Of a stretch of 40,610 bases of DNA, positions 25,862-36,349 are shown in pieces. The first letter of the stretch is position 1. Every line of letters begins with the position of its first letter. The notes under the pieces are model-generated. The model was given only the letters and a program-made list of their open reading frames with translations, did not search any database and had not been told where the DNA came from. This DNA comes from Bacillota bacterium (GTDB lineage Bacteria > Bacillota > Bacilli > Alicyclobacillales > SLC66), in assembly GCA_021846165.1 (NCBI GenBank), contig JAJZCL010000004.1:1-40610 (forward strand), in the 5' to 3' direction. Both the position numbers and the translations under genes were made by a program.

Positions 25862-26804
25862 CCGTCACCCTCCTCGCACGCGGGTTGGCTGCGCCGATCA
25901 GATCCCGCACCCGCGCCACCTCGTGCAGGGCGCACCACGAGCGTACCTCGTCCACAATCCGCGGGCATACATAGGGATCGGTAAAATTCGCCGTCCCCAC
26001 CTGCACCGCCGTCGCCCCGGCCTGCAAAAACTCAATCGCGTCCCTGCCGGTCGCAATGCCGCCGATGCCGATCACAGGCACGCTAACGCTCGCCGCCACC
26101 TCGTACACCATGCGCAGCGCCACCGGCTTGATCGCGGGGCCGGACAGACCGCCGATCCCGTTGCCGAGTAGTGGGCGCTTTTTTTCAATGTCAATCTGCA
26201 TACCGATCAGCGTATTGATCAGGGAAATCGCGTCAGCGCCCGCCTTTTCGCACGCCTGCGCCATGTCGACAATGCTTGTGACGTTGGGCGACAGTTTGAC
26301 GATCACGGGATAACGCGACGCGCACTTCATTGTGCGCACCATATCAGCGGCCATCGTCGGGTCAGTGCCAAACTGAATGCCGCCGCACTTCACGTTGGGG
26401 CAGGAGATGTTCAGTTCAATCGCGTCTAGGTCGGCGCTGTGGTTCAGCGCCTCGACCACGGCGACGTAGTCCTCGACCATCGTTCCCGCCACGTTGACGA
26501 TCACCGGCACAGCCGCCACCCGGCGCAGGTACGGCAACTCCTCGCGTACCACACGCGAAACACCGGGGTTCTGCAACCCGATCGAGTTAAGCATGCCAGC
26601 GGGCGTTTCCGCCACGCGCGGCGTGGGGTTGCCCTCCCGCTCCGCAAGCGTCGTCGCCTTGACCACCACCGCGCCCAGCAGGTTCAAGTCGTAGAAGTCC
26701 TTCATCTCTCTACCGTACGAAAAACACCCCGACGCCGGCATGACCGGGTTGTTGAGCGTCAACCCGCAAAACGACACGCGCAGATCCACTTCACCCGAAT
26801 TCAT
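25854..26804 (-). CDS. pyrD: Dihydroorotate dehydrogenase B catalytic subunit
   Basis: DLRVSFCGLTLNNPVMPASGCF, IELNISCPNVKCGGIQFGTDP, VKLSPNVTSIVDMAQACEKAGADAISLINTLIGMQID. Confidence 0.96.
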   Translation of the reverse strand: MNSGEVDLRVSFCGLTLNNPVMPASGCFSYGREMKDFYDLNLLGAVVVKATTLAEREGNPTPRVAETPAGMLNSIGLQNPGVSRVVREELPYLRRVAAVPVIVNVAGTMVEDYVAVVEALNHSADLDAIELNISCPNVKCGGIQFGTDPTMAADMVRTMKCASRYPVIVKLSPNVTSIVDMAQACEKAGADAISLINTLIGMQIDIEKKRPLLGNGIGGLSGPAIKPVALRMVYEVAASVSVPVIGIGGIATGRDAIEFLQAGATAVQVGTANFTDPYVCPRIVDEVRSWCALHEVARVRDLIGAANPRARRVTDG

Positions 26805-27580
26805 GCGAACACCACCTCCGCAGCGGGAAACACAGGCCCTTCGCGACAGGTTTTAAGCGGACGCACCACGCCGTCCCTGGCGATTTTGTGTACGCACCCG
26901 GCACACAGACCGATCCCACACCCCATGCGCTCTTCGAGCGAGAGGTAGCCGGGGAGGCCGCGCACCGCCAGTACGTCTTTGACCGCCTTCAGCATCGGCG
27001 TCGGCCCGCAGGCGTAGTAGCGCACGACGCCTTGCAGGCGCTCTGGTTGCAAAAAGTCAGTCACCCGCCCCCGCTCACCCAATGTGCCGTCGTCCGTCAC
27101 GACGATCACCTCGGCGTACGGGGCGAAGTCATCGAGCAGCACCGCCTGGCTGGCCGTCTGGAATCCCAGTATCGCCAGCGCACGAATGCCGTGTGCCGCC
27201 AACTGGTGCGCAAGTTCGAGGAGCGGCGGTACGCCGATGCCACCGCCGACCAGTAGCACCCGCCCGTCCCCGTCGTGAACCGAAAACCCCCGTCCCAGCG
27301 GTCCGAGTACGTCGAGCGCGTCGCCAGGTCGCTTTGCCGCGATTCGCCTCGTCCCTTCTCCCTGCGCCCGGTACACCACCGTCACCGTGTTGTTGTCGAG
27401 GTCCGCTTGACACAGGGAAAGCGGACGGCGTAGCGTAAAGTCGAACGAGTCGGTTACGCGGATGTGCCAAAACTGACCCGGCGCATACCCGTTTTTTTTC
27501 AAATCAACTGGCGCCCGAAACACCATCCGGTACACACCGTCCGCGATCGCTTCCTGAGCAATGACTTCAGTTTGTGGCAA
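26801..27580 (-). CDS. pyrK: Dihydroorotate dehydrogenase electron transfer subunit
   Basis: [48 protein letters not shown] Fe-S cluster motif. Confidence 0.96.
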   Translation of the reverse strand: MPQTEVIAQEAIADGVYRMVFRAPVDLKKNGYAPGQFWHIRVTDSFDFTLRRPLSLCQADLDNNTVTVVYRAQGEGTRRIAAKRPGDALDVLGPLGRGFSVHDGDGRVLLVGGGIGVPPLLELAHQLAAHGIRALAILGFQTASQAVLLDDFAPYAEVIVVTDDGTLGERGRVTDFLQPERLQGVVRYYACGPTPMLKAVKDVLAVRGLPGYLSLEERMGCGIGLCAGCVHKIARDGVVRPLKTCREGPVFPAAEVVFA

Positions 27581-30500
27581 CCTGACGCCCCCTGTCTTCC
27601 GAACGCATGAGTGGCAACGCCGTAAAACTGATCGACGAAAGGACCTCGAACACCGCTTTCGCCGTATCGAGCGACGTCAGACAGGGAATCGCGTGTTCGA
27701 CCGCCTCGCGACGAATCCGAAAGCCGTCACGTTCTGGTTTTTTGCCGCGCGTCAGGGTATTGATCACGAGTGTTGCCTCACCGCGCCGGATCATGTCAAG
27801 CAGCGTCGGATCGCCAGAGGAGATCTTATTCACAAGGCGCGCCTCAATGCCGTAACGTTCAAGGAACGCCGCCGTGCCTTCGGTCGCGTAAAGTTGAAAA
27901 CCGAGCGTCGCGAGTCCGCGCAGGATCGGCAACGCCTCCGCCTTGTCCTTGTCGGCGATCGTCGTGATGATCGAGCCGTGCGTGGGGAACCGGAAGCCCG
28001 CCGCCACCATGCCTTTGTACAGCGACTTAGCAAAATTGGTGTCAGTGCCCATGACCTCGCCCGTCGACTTCATTTCCGGCCCCAGCGTGACATCCAGCGA
28101 GCGGAGTTTAGCAAAGGAAAAGACCGGCACCTTGACGGACACCAGTTCCCCCTCCGGCACCAGTCCCGTTTCATACCCAAGGTCTTGCAGCCTACCGCCC
28201 AGCACCGCGTGCATGGCAAGATCAACCATCGGAACGCCCGTCACCTTGCTCAAAAACGGCACCGTGCGCGAGGAACGGGGATTCACTTCAAGGACGTAAA
28301 CCTGATGATCATACACGACAAACTGAATGTTTAAGAGTCCCACGACGTTCAGGCCGCGGGCAATGCGCACGGTCACGTCGACCATCTGCCGCTTCAGGTC
28401 TTCGCTCACCGACTGCGCCGGGTAGACCGCAATCGAGTCGCCAGAGTGGACGCCCGCGCGCTCGACGTGTTCCATAATGCCGGGCACGATCACCGTTTCG
28501 CCGTCCGAAATCGCGTCCACTTCCACCTCTACGCCGAGCAGGTAACGGTCGATCAGCACTGGGTGTTCTTTCGACACGCGGGTCGCCTCGCGCATGTAGC
28601 GGCGCAACTCGTCTTCCGAGTAAACGATCTGCATGGCACGGCCGCCAAGCACATATGAAGGGCGTACGAGTACCGGGTAGTTCAGTTCCCGCACCGCCTT
28701 GAGCGCCTCGTCAATCCCGGTCACCGCGCGTCCTGCGGGGCGCAGGATGCCAAGCTCCGCCAAAAGGTCGTCAAAGCGCTCGCGGTTTTCCGCCCGATCA
28801 ATGTCGTTGACGGTCGTACCAAGGATCGGAATCCCGCGTTTGGCGAGCGGCTCCGCCAGACTGATTGCCGTCTGACCGCCGAACTGCACGATCACGCCAA
28901 GCGGCTGTTCTCGCTCAATCACGTTCACCACGTCCTCCACGTACAGCGGTTCAAAGTAGAGGCGGCTTGACATGTCAAAATCGGTCGACACCGTTTCCGG
29001 GTTGTTGTTGATCACAATCGACTCGTAGCCGTGATTCTTAAGCGCCAGCGAGGCATGAACGGAGCAGTAGTCAAACTCAATGCCCTGCCCAATGCGGATC
29101 GGGCCGGAACCGAGTACCACCACTTTTTTCGCGTCGCTGGGGCGCGACTCGTCTTCTTCTTCGTACGTCGAGTAGTAGTAAGGAGTCTGTGCCTCGAACT
29201 CGGCGGCGCAGGTGTCGACCATTTTATAGACCGGACGCAGCCCCAGCCGCGTGCGCATGGCGGCCACCTCTTCCTCCTTCACCCCGGCCACATCTGCGAT
29301 CACGCGATCGGCAAACCCGAAGCGCTTTGCGGTGTAAAGGAGTTCATCGTCGAGCCCCTTTGTGATCTCTTGTGCCAGTTCGTAAATACGCACCAGCTTG
29401 CGCAGAAAAAAGCGATCGATGCGTGTCGCTTCGTGCAGCGGTTCGACGCCCGCGCCGCGTCGGATCAGTTCGTACAGCACGAACAGTCGTTCGTCGTCTG
29501 CCTTGGCCGCGCGCCGCCACAGTTCATCATCCGACTCTTCGTAAAGGTCAGACAGGGCAAGAAAATCGACACCAATTTCCAGCGAGCGGACGGCTTTAAG
29601 CAGCGACTCCTCAAACGTTCTGCCGAGCGCCATGACTTCCCCCGTCGCCTTCATCTGCGTGCCAAGGCGGCGGTCGGCAGAGCCGAACTTGTCAAACGGC
29701 CAGCGGGGGATCTTCGTCACCACATAGTCGAGCGCCGGTTCGAAACAGGCGTACGTTTGCTTCGTGATCGGATTTTGGATCTCGTCCAGCGTGTACCCGA
29801 GCGCAATTTTGGCCGCCACCTTGGCAATCGGGTAGCCAGTCGCCTTCGAGGCGAGGGCGCTGGAACGGCTCACTCTTGGGTTCACCTCGATCACGTAATA
29901 CTGCGAACTGAGCGGATCAAGCGCGAACTGGATGTTGCAGCCGCCTTCGATTTTCAGCGCCCGAATAATGCGCAGGCTAGCGGCGCGCAGCATCTGGTAC
30001 TCACGGTCGGTGAGCGTTTGGCTCGGCGCCACGACGATGCTGTCGCCCGTGTGGATGCCGACCGGATCAAAGTTTTCCATGTTGCAGATCACGATGCAGT
30101 TGTCGTTTTTGTCGCGCATCACTTCATACTCGATCTCTTTCAGCCCGGCGATGCTGCGTTCAATCAGCACCTGCCCAATCGGCGACAACGACAACCCTAG
30201 GCTGACGGTGTCCTGATACTCGTCTTCCGTTGTCGCGATGCCACCACCCGTGCCCCCCAGCGTATACGCGGGGCGGATGATGGCGGGCAACCCCACTTCG
30301 CGGTAAAACGCCCACGCCTCTTCCATGTTGTGAACGATGGCGCTTTCTGGCACAGGCTCGCCGAGTTCCCCCATCAGGGCGCGAAACAACTCGCGATCCT
30401 CCGCCTGGCGGATTGAGGTGAGCGAGGTGCCAAGCAGTTCCACCCCTTCTTCTTTGAGAACCCCGCTTTCGGCAAGTTCGACCGCCAGGTTGAGCCCCGT

Positions 30501-30779
30501 CTGACCGCCAAGCGTCGGAAGCAGACCCTGCGGTTTTTCCTGGCGGATCACACGCGCCAAAAACTCTTTCGTCAGTGGTTCCACATACACGCGGTCGGCC
30601 ATTTCTGGATCGGTCATGATCGTCGCGGGGTTCGAGTTGACCAGTACCACGCGCATGCCCTCTTCGCGCAGTGCGCGGCAAGCCTGCGTGCCGGCATAGT
30701 CAAATTCCGCCGCTTGACCGATCACAATCGGCCCTGAGCCGATCACCAGAATGGACGCGATATCGTGACGCTTAGGCAT
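27567..30779 (-). CDS. carB: Carbamoyl-phosphate synthase large subunit
   Basis: [70 protein letters not shown]; duplicated ATP-grasp halves. Confidence 0.98.
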   Translation of the reverse strand: MPKRHDIASILVIGSGPIVIGQAAEFDYAGTQACRALREEGMRVVLVNSNPATIMTDPEMADRVYVEPLTKEFLARVIRQEKPQGLLPTLGGQTGLNLAVELAESGVLKEEGVELLGTSLTSIRQAEDRELFRALMGELGEPVPESAIVHNMEEAWAFYREVGLPAIIRPAYTLGGTGGGIATTEDEYQDTVSLGLSLSPIGQVLIERSIAGLKEIEYEVMRDKNDNCIVICNMENFDPVGIHTGDSIVVAPSQTLTDREYQMLRAASLRIIRALKIEGGCNIQFALDPLSSQYYVIEVNPRVSRSSALASKATGYPIAKVAAKIALGYTLDEIQNPITKQTYACFEPALDYVVTKIPRWPFDKFGSADRRLGTQMKATGEVMALGRTFEESLLKAVRSLEIGVDFLALSDLYEESDDELWRRAAKADDERLFVLYELIRRGAGVEPLHEATRIDRFFLRKLVRIYELAQEITKGLDDELLYTAKRFGFADRVIADVAGVKEEEVAAMRTRLGLRPVYKMVDTCAAEFEAQTPYYYSTYEEEDESRPSDAKKVVVLGSGPIRIGQGIEFDYCSVHASLALKNHGYESIVINNNPETVSTDFDMSSRLYFEPLYVEDVVNVIEREQPLGVIVQFGGQTAISLAEPLAKRGIPILGTTVNDIDRAENRERFDDLLAELGILRPAGRAVTGIDEALKAVRELNYPVLVRPSYVLGGRAMQIVYSEDELRRYMREATRVSKEHPVLIDRYLLGVEVEVDAISDGETVIVPGIMEHVERAGVHSGDSIAVYPAQSVSEDLKRQMVDVTVRIARGLNVVGLLNIQFVVYDHQVYVLEVNPRSSRTVPFLSKVTGVPMVDLAMHAVLGGRLQDLGYETGLVPEGELVSVKVPVFSFAKLRSLDVTLGPEMKSTGEVMGTDTNFAKSLYKGMVAAGFRFPTHGSIITTIADKDKAEALPILRGLATLGFQLYATEGTAAFLERYGIEARLVNKISSGDPTLLDMIRRGEATLVINTLTRGKKPERDGFRIRREAVEHAIPCLTSLDTAKAVFEVLSSISFTALPLMRSEDRGRQVATN

Positions 30780-31863
30780 GACGTTTTCCCCCCTCCGCAA
30801 ATCGCTCCATCATGCCAATAAACTCATCAAACAAGTAGTCGCTGTCGTCCGGCCCTGGTTTGGCCTCCGGGTGGTACTGCACGGAATAAGCGGGGACAAA
30901 TTTGTGCCGCACGCCTTCGACAGACTGGTCGTTTTGGTTCGTGTGCGTGAGTTCGAGATCGGTCTTCGCGAGCGAATCCACCGTCACCACATAGCCGTGG
31001 TTTTGCGAGGTCATGTACACACGACTGGTTTTTAAGTCCTTGACCGGGTGGTTGACGCCGCGGTGACCGAAGGTGAGCTTCTCCGTCTTCGCTCCGCACG
31101 CGAGCGACAGCACCTGGTGTCCCATGCAGATGCCAAACATCGGCACTTGCCCAAGCAGGGCACGGACGCTCGCCACCGTATCCGGCAGGTCTTCGGGGTT
31201 GCCCGGACCGTTGGACATCATCAGTCCCTGTGGCCGCCAGGCGAGAATCTCTTGCGCCGAGGCGCTTGCGGGCAACACGATGATGTCGCAACTCCTTGAG
31301 CGCAGCGAGCGAATCACGCCCATCTTGGTGCCAAGATCCAGCAACACCACGCGCTTGCCCTCGCCCGGCAGGCGATACGGCGCCTTCGTCGTCACCTGCG
31401 CCACCTGGTCACGCGGCAGTTCGCACGAACGCACTCGCTCGATCAGCACTTCATCCGGCTCCTCGCCTGTCGTGAGCAGGCCGCGCATGGTGCCATGAAC
31501 GCGCAGCGTGCGCGTCAACTTGCGCGTGTCGATCTCGGCAATGCCGATCACGTTTTCCCTGATCAGGTACTCTTCCATTGAAAACTGACTGCTGTAGTGG
31601 CTCGGCGCCTCCGCAAACTCGCGTACGACAAACCCGCGCACGTGTGAGCGTGTGGATTCAAAGTCGTTGACGGTGCAGCCGTAGTTGCCGATCAGCGGAT
31701 AGGTCATCGTGACGATCTGCTCGCAGTAAGAAGGGTCGGTCAACACCTCCTGATACCCCGTCATTCCCGTGTTGAACACGACTTCGCCCAACGATTCACC
31801 CGACGCGCCAAAGTGCTTACCGACAAACACGCTGCCGTCTTCCAAAACCAGTCTCGCCTTCAA
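30772..31863 (-). CDS. carA: Carbamoyl-phosphate synthase small subunit
   Basis: (M)[61 protein letters not shown] catalytic Cys. Start read as TTG at 31863 after GGGGGG; ATG 31896 is the alternative. Confidence 0.97.
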   Translation of the reverse strand: MKARLVLEDGSVFVGKHFGASGESLGEVVFNTGMTGYQEVLTDPSYCEQIVTMTYPLIGNYGCTVNDFESTRSHVRGFVVREFAEAPSHYSSQFSMEEYLIRENVIGIAEIDTRKLTRTLRVHGTMRGLLTTGEEPDEVLIERVRSCELPRDQVAQVTTKAPYRLPGEGKRVVLLDLGTKMGVIRSLRSRSCDIIVLPASASAQEILAWRPQGLMMSNGPGNPEDLPDTVASVRALLGQVPMFGICMGHQVLSLACGAKTEKLTFGHRGVNHPVKDLKTSRVYMTSQNHGYVVTVDSLAKTDLELTHTNQNDQSVEGVRHKFVPAYSVQYHPEAKPGPDDSDYLFDEFIGMMERFAEGGKRHA

Positions 31864-31882
31864 CCGTTCGCCCCCCGTTTTC

Positions 31883-33157
31883 TTAATCACGTTCATACAC
31901 CACGCGGCCTTTGTGCATTGTCAACACTGGCCACCCCCACAGCTCGCGCCCCGCAAACGGCGTGTTGCGGCCTTTCGACAAAAACGCCGTCGGATCGACC
32001 ACACCCGCGGTATCTGGGTCGATCACAGTCAAATCAGCCGCGCCGCCCACCACGAGCGTTCCGCCCGGCAAACCGAACACCTCGGCAGGGCGCGTCGCCA
32101 TTCTGTGTACAAGTTCCGGTAGCGTCAACACCCCGCTTTTCACGAACGCCGTATACAAAAGGGGAAAGCTTGTTTCCAAACCGACGAGGCCAAATGGCGC
32201 CGCCGAAAGCCCGTTTGCTTTTTCCGCCGCCGTGTGCGGGGCGTGATCGGTCGCGACCAGATCGAGCGTGCCGTCAAGCAATCCCTGCACGCACGCCAAT
32301 CGATCACGCTCACTTCGCAGTGGTGGATTGACCTTCGCGTTCGCTTCCCAGTCCCATACGGCGTCCTCCGTTAACAGCAGGTGATGCGGGGTCACCTCCG
32401 CCGTCACCCTCACTCCCGCCGCCTTCCCTTGACGAAGCACGGTCACCGCTGCCGCCGCGCTGACGTGGCAACAATGCAGGCGTGCGCCTGTCTCCTCCGC
32501 CAGCCACAGGTCGCGTGCGATCATCGCCGTTTCCGCCGCACCGGGAATCCCTTGCACACCCAGCTTGTCCGCCACGCGACCCGCATGAATGTGACCGCCG
32601 TGCGCGAGCGAGTTGTCCTCGGCGTGTACCGCAACCGGCAAATTCAGCGCACTCGCCGCCCGCAGCGCCCGGTACATCACGCCCGCCGACTGCACGCCGC
32701 GTCCATCGTCCGAAACCGCCACCGCGCCCGCCTGTTGCAGCGCACGAAAGTCCGTCAACTCCTCGCCCTGCTCCCCCTTCGTGATCGCGGCAATCGGGCG
32801 CACCGTCGCGTACCCGTACTGCTTGGCGCGGGCAATCACGTCACGAACAAGAGCGGGCGTATCGAGAACGGGACTTGTGTTCGGCATCGCGCACACCTGT
32901 GTAAATCCGCCCGCTGCCGCCGCCATAGTGCCTGTTTCGATCGTTTCTTTATGCTCCTGCCCCGGATCGCGCAAATGCACGTGAACATCGATCAGACCAG
33001 GCAGGATGTACCCGTTCACCTCACGCACGATGTGACCGGTTCGCGGCAAATCCGATCCCAGCGCGGCGATCACACCATTTTCGATCAACAGCTCCACTTG
33101 TTGCAGCGCGTTCTCTTTGGGGAATACAACGGTGCCGCCAGTCACAATCAGCCCCAT
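31883..33157 (-). CDS. pyrC: Dihydroorotase
   Basis: MGLIVTGGTVVFPKENALQQVELLIENGVIAALG; LIDVHVHLRDPGQEHKETIETGTMAAAAGGFT. Confidence 0.97.
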   Translation of the reverse strand: MGLIVTGGTVVFPKENALQQVELLIENGVIAALGSDLPRTGHIVREVNGYILPGLIDVHVHLRDPGQEHKETIETGTMAAAAGGFTQVCAMPNTSPVLDTPALVRDVIARAKQYGYATVRPIAAITKGEQGEELTDFRALQQAGAVAVSDDGRGVQSAGVMYRALRAASALNLPVAVHAEDNSLAHGGHIHAGRVADKLGVQGIPGAAETAMIARDLWLAEETGARLHCCHVSAAAAVTVLRQGKAAGVRVTAEVTPHHLLLTEDAVWDWEANAKVNPPLRSERDRLACVQGLLDGTLDLVATDHAPHTAAEKANGLSAAPFGLVGLETSFPLLYTAFVKSGVLTLPELVHRMATRPAEVFGLPGGTLVVGGAADLTVIDPDTAGVVDPTAFLSKGRNTPFAGRELWGWPVLTMHKGRVVYERD

Positions 33158-33158
33158 T

Positions 33159-34082
33159 TCAAGCCTCCTCGTCCACCAGCGCCGCTGTGAGCAACGCCAT
33201 CCGCACCGGCACGCCGTAGTGCGTCTGTCGGAAGTAAGCGGCACGCGGATCGCGATCGACCGCAGGCGTGATTTCGCCTGCGCGCGGCAGCGGGTGCATG
33301 ATGATCGACGTCGGCTGCATGCGCGCGAGGATCGCCTCGTCGACTACGTACAACCCCTTGCTCGCCTCATACTCGTCAAGCGAGTGGAAGCGTTCTTTTT
33401 GAATGCGCGTCTGATACAACACGTCCGCTGCGCCAGCTACCTTCGCCAGACTGGGTTCAAATTCCACCTGTGCCCCGCGCGACTGCGCGTACTGGATCAG
33501 GTCGTCTGGCAGTGGAGTATGAGCGGGTGCCGCGCACAGAAAGCGGATCCCTGCAAACTGGCTGAGGGTATACACGAGGGAGTGTACCGTGCGCCCGTAC
33601 ATCAAGTCGCCCACCAGTCCCACCGTAAGATCGTCCGTGCGACCGAGTTCTTTGGCGATCGTGAACGTGTCGAGTAGCGCCTGCGACGGGTGTTCCCCCG
33701 CGCCGTCCCCCGCTGACAAGACCGGCACCGTGCTGACGCTCGCCGCCCGTGCTGCGGCGCCGATCTCATTGTGGCGCAGCACAATCACGTCTGCGTACCC
33801 GGCCACCACGCGAATCGTGTCTTCCAGTGTCTCTCCCTTTACGGCGGAAGAAAACTCACGCGCGTTTTCCGTGCTGATCACGTTACCGCCAAGGCGCAGC
33901 ATCGCGGTCTCAAACGACAGGCGCGTCCGCGTCGAAGGCTCAAAAAACAGCGCCGCCATGATTTTGCCGTCCAGTTGGTGGCAGTTGCCTTTGCGCAGCT
34001 CTGCCTGCATCGCCAACGCCCCGTCAATGACGGACAGGATGTCTTGTTTGCTGAGTGTCTTGGCACTGATCAAGTGTTTCAA
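33159..34082 (-). CDS. pyrB: Aspartate carbamoyltransferase catalytic subunit
   Basis: AALFFEPSTRTRLSFETAMLRLGGNVI, HPSQALLDTFTIAKE, HPLPRAGEI. TTG start at 34082 after AAAGGAGG; ORF-track start 34118 (GTG) has no SD. Confidence 0.97.
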   Translation of the reverse strand: MKHLISAKTLSKQDILSVIDGALAMQAELRKGNCHQLDGKIMAALFFEPSTRTRLSFETAMLRLGGNVISTENAREFSSAVKGETLEDTIRVVAGYADVIVLRHNEIGAAARAASVSTVPVLSAGDGAGEHPSQALLDTFTIAKELGRTDDLTVGLVGDLMYGRTVHSLVYTLSQFAGIRFLCAAPAHTPLPDDLIQYAQSRGAQVEFEPSLAKVAGAADVLYQTRIQKERFHSLDEYEASKGLYVVDEAILARMQPTSIIMHPLPRAGEITPAVDRDPRAAYFRQTHYGVPVRMALLTAALVDEEA

Positions 34083-34120
34083 GTCGAGTGTGCCTCCTTT
34101 GTCGGTCGCGTACTGCACGC

Positions 34121-34651
34121 TTACTTATAAAGCCGCACCGCATCCTCGCCATCGCATTCCATGATGCGTACATAAATCCTTTCTGTACGCGCCGTGGGAA
34201 TGTTTTTGCCCACATAGTCCGGTCGGATTGGCAGTTCCCTGTGCCCTCGGTCGACCAGTACCGCCAACTGGATCTGTGCGGGACGCGCCGACTCGGTGAG
34301 CGCGTCCAGCGCCGCCCGCACTGTGCGACCAGTGAAGAGGACGTCGTCGACGAGAACCACCCGTCGTTTGTCAACAGCCTCCAGTTGTGGTTGAGCAGAG
34401 GGTTCGGCGATTTTTTCCCGATCGTCACGAAACGGGGACACGTCCAGTTCCAGCACCGGCGGCTGCCGCCCCTCAATGCGGCCAAACTCCTCCGCCAGCC
34501 GCTTCGCCAAGTAGAACCCGCGCGTGCGCACACCCACCAGCACAACCTCGGCCGCGCCGTCCTGACGCTCGACAATCTCGTGCGCAATGCGTTTCAGCGC
34601 CCGCTCCATGGCGGTTTGATCCAGCAGCGTGACCGCCTCGTTGTCGCTCAC
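34121..34651 (-). CDS. pyrR: Bifunctional pyr operon attenuation protein / uracil phosphoribosyltransferase
   Basis: AMERALKRIAHEIVERQ, LVGVRTRGFYLAKRLAEEF, VVLVDDVLFTGRTVRAALDAL. GTG start at 34651. Confidence 0.97.
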   Translation of the reverse strand: MSDNEAVTLLDQTAMERALKRIAHEIVERQDGAAEVVLVGVRTRGFYLAKRLAEEFGRIEGRQPPVLELDVSPFRDDREKIAEPSAQPQLEAVDKRRVVLVDDVLFTGRTVRAALDALTESARPAQIQLAVLVDRGHRELPIRPDYVGKNIPTARTERIYVRIMECDGEDAVRLYK

Positions 34652-34676
34652 TCCATCACCTTCCTCCTGCCACACG

Positions 34677-34709
34677 CAAAAAAGGAACCCTCCCAAAGAA
34701 GAGGATTCC
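34677..34709 (-). terminator. pyr operon attenuator terminator
   Basis: Minus-strand GGAATCCTC-ttctttgg-GAGGGTTCC then TTTTTT, just upstream of the pyrR SD. Confidence 0.85.
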
Positions 34710-34785
34710 CTTGCGCGAGCGCACGCCGCCACGCCCTACATCGAGCAACGTGCCTGTCCATCGCGTCATCCGCCGATCACCGCTT

Positions 34786-34802
34786 CCTTGCAAGTCTCTC
34801 TG
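34786..34802 (-). promoter_or_regulatory. PyrR RNA-binding loop (anti-antiterminator) in the pyr leader
   Basis: Minus-strand GTCCTTTAAGCAGGTACAGAGAGACTTGCAAGG; CAGAGAGACTTGCAAGG resembles the conserved PyrR site CCAGAGAGGCTnnnAAGG. Confidence 0.85.
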
Positions 34803-34834
34803 TACCTGCTTAAAGGACCTTTGCGATTTTGTTC

Positions 34835-34863
34835 ATCATAGCAAAGGGGGCTGCCAGCGTCAA
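34835..34863 (-). promoter_or_regulatory. Candidate sigma-A promoter of the pyr operon
   Basis: Minus-strand TTGACG (34863-34858), 17-nt spacer, TATGAT (34840-34835) with TGC extended -10. Confidence 0.75.
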
Positions 34864-35825
34864 GACAAGCGGAGTGTCTGCAAAACGCTTTCCAAGACGG
34901 CGGGAAACGGCGCGTGAAAGAGCAGGGCATTGCCTGTGCGCGGGTGGACAAACCCTAGCGCCCCCGCATGCAGCGCCTGTCCTGCGAGGCGCAGCGGGTC
35001 TTGCGTCGCATACACCGGGTCGCCCGCCACCGGGTGGCCGATGTAGGCCATGTGAACGCGAATCTGGTGCGTGCGTCCGGTTTCCAGGCGCAGCTCCAGG
35101 TGAGAATAATCGGTGAATGTTTCTAATACGCGAAAGTGTGTCACGGCCTGGCGCCCGCCACCATCCTCGCGCACCGCCATCTGTTGGCGTTTGTGCGGGT
35201 GCCGTCCGACTGGCGCGTCCACACGACCGCGCTCATGGCCAAATGTGCCGTGTACAAGCGCGTGGTACACGCGCGTCATGGTGTGCGCCTTGAGTTGCTC
35301 AGCCAACCCGCGCTCGGCAAGGTCGCTCTTGGCCACCACCAAGAGCCCGCTCGTGTCTTTGTCGATGCGGTGGACAATTCCCGGACGCAGCGTGCCCAAA
35401 TCCGTCGGTAATTTGGCAAACCGACCAAGCAGCGCATTGACAAGCGTTCCGCTAGAGTGACCGGGAGCCGGGTGTACGACCATGCCGCGCGGCTTGTTCA
35501 CGACCAGCAGGTCATCGTCCTCATAAACGATATCAAGCGGTATGTCTTCTGGCACCGCCAACATCTGCACAGGTGGCGGCCAGTCGATCTGCACCTGTTG
35601 CCCCGCCTGCACCGCCTTGCTCGCCTTGGCCACACGCCCGTCGACCCGCGCCCTGCCATCGTCGACCAGTTGTTGAATCACGGTTCGGGAAACACCTAAG
35701 CGATTCGCTAGGTACTTATCAAGGCGCTGTTCCGACTTCGCCACCAGAAGAACACGTTCCCGTCCTGCCGCTTCGTCGTCGGTATCTAAATCGCCTATCC
35801 AGGATTCATCCGTCCAGTCGTTCAT
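34860..35825 (-). CDS. rluD: RluD-family 23S rRNA pseudouridine synthase (YlyB-like)
   Basis: S4-like QRLDKYLANRLGVSRTVIQQLVDDGRARVDGR; LVVNKPRGMVVHPAPGHSSGTLVNALL; VHRIDKDTSGLLVVAKS; RLETGRTHQIRVHMAYIGHPVAGDPVY. Confidence 0.95.
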   Translation of the reverse strand: MNDWTDESWIGDLDTDDEAAGRERVLLVAKSEQRLDKYLANRLGVSRTVIQQLVDDGRARVDGRVAKASKAVQAGQQVQIDWPPPVQMLAVPEDIPLDIVYEDDDLLVVNKPRGMVVHPAPGHSSGTLVNALLGRFAKLPTDLGTLRPGIVHRIDKDTSGLLVVAKSDLAERGLAEQLKAHTMTRVYHALVHGTFGHERGRVDAPVGRHPHKRQQMAVREDGGGRQAVTHFRVLETFTDYSHLELRLETGRTHQIRVHMAYIGHPVAGDPVYATQDPLRLAGQALHAGALGFVHPRTGNALLFHAPFPAVLESVLQTLRLS

Positions 35826-36297
35826 CGGCTCCCTCCCCCCCATTGCGCCGCGCCACCTTGCGATCGCCAAAAAAGAAGAACCGCACGACCAAATACAGAA
35901 TGGACAACACGATCATGCTGTCCGCAAGATTAAACACCGGAAAATGGATGAACGACAGGTACACGAAGTCGATCACCGAACCAAGGCGCACGCGGTCGAT
36001 CAGGTTCCCCGCCGCACCGCCCAATAGCAGGCCAAGCGCCACCCGAACATCCGTCCTGCCTTTTCCGTACCTGCGCTCGACATAGACAACCGCCACCATG
36101 ACCGCCAGCGACACGACAATCAGGAGCAGGCGCTGATTGATCAGCATGCTAAACGCCGCGCCGCGGTTTTGTATGTATAAAAGATCGAGTACGCCGGGAA
36201 TGATCACCACTGCCTGGTCATAGGCCAAATGCGCAACCACCAGCCACTTGGTGAACTGATCAAGGATGACAACGATGATGGCGATCAGATACAACAA
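35806..36297 (-). CDS. lspA: Lipoprotein signal peptidase (signal peptidase II)
   Basis: LDQFTKWLVVAHL, IQNRGAAFSML, LLLGGAAGNLIDRVRLGSVIDFVYL, FPVFNLADSMIVLSILYL. TTG start after GAGGGGGAAGG. Confidence 0.96.
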   Translation of the reverse strand: MLYLIAIIVVILDQFTKWLVVAHLAYDQAVVIIPGVLDLLYIQNRGAAFSMLINQRLLLIVVSLAVMVAVVYVERRYGKGRTDVRVALGLLLGGAAGNLIDRVRLGSVIDFVYLSFIHFPVFNLADSMIVLSILYLVVRFFFFGDRKVARRNGGEGADERLDG

Positions 36298-36349
36298 CGC
36301 CCTTCCCCCTCACCCCGACATGGTACCATGAGGAAGATCCGCCAACAAG

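Noticed and set aside
27561-28334. 257-aa + strand ORF
   Set aside because: Antisense to carB and the pyrK start; no family signature.
29031-30200. 389-aa + strand ORF
   Set aside because: Entirely antisense to carB, no recognisable domain; a by-product of high-GC codon structure.
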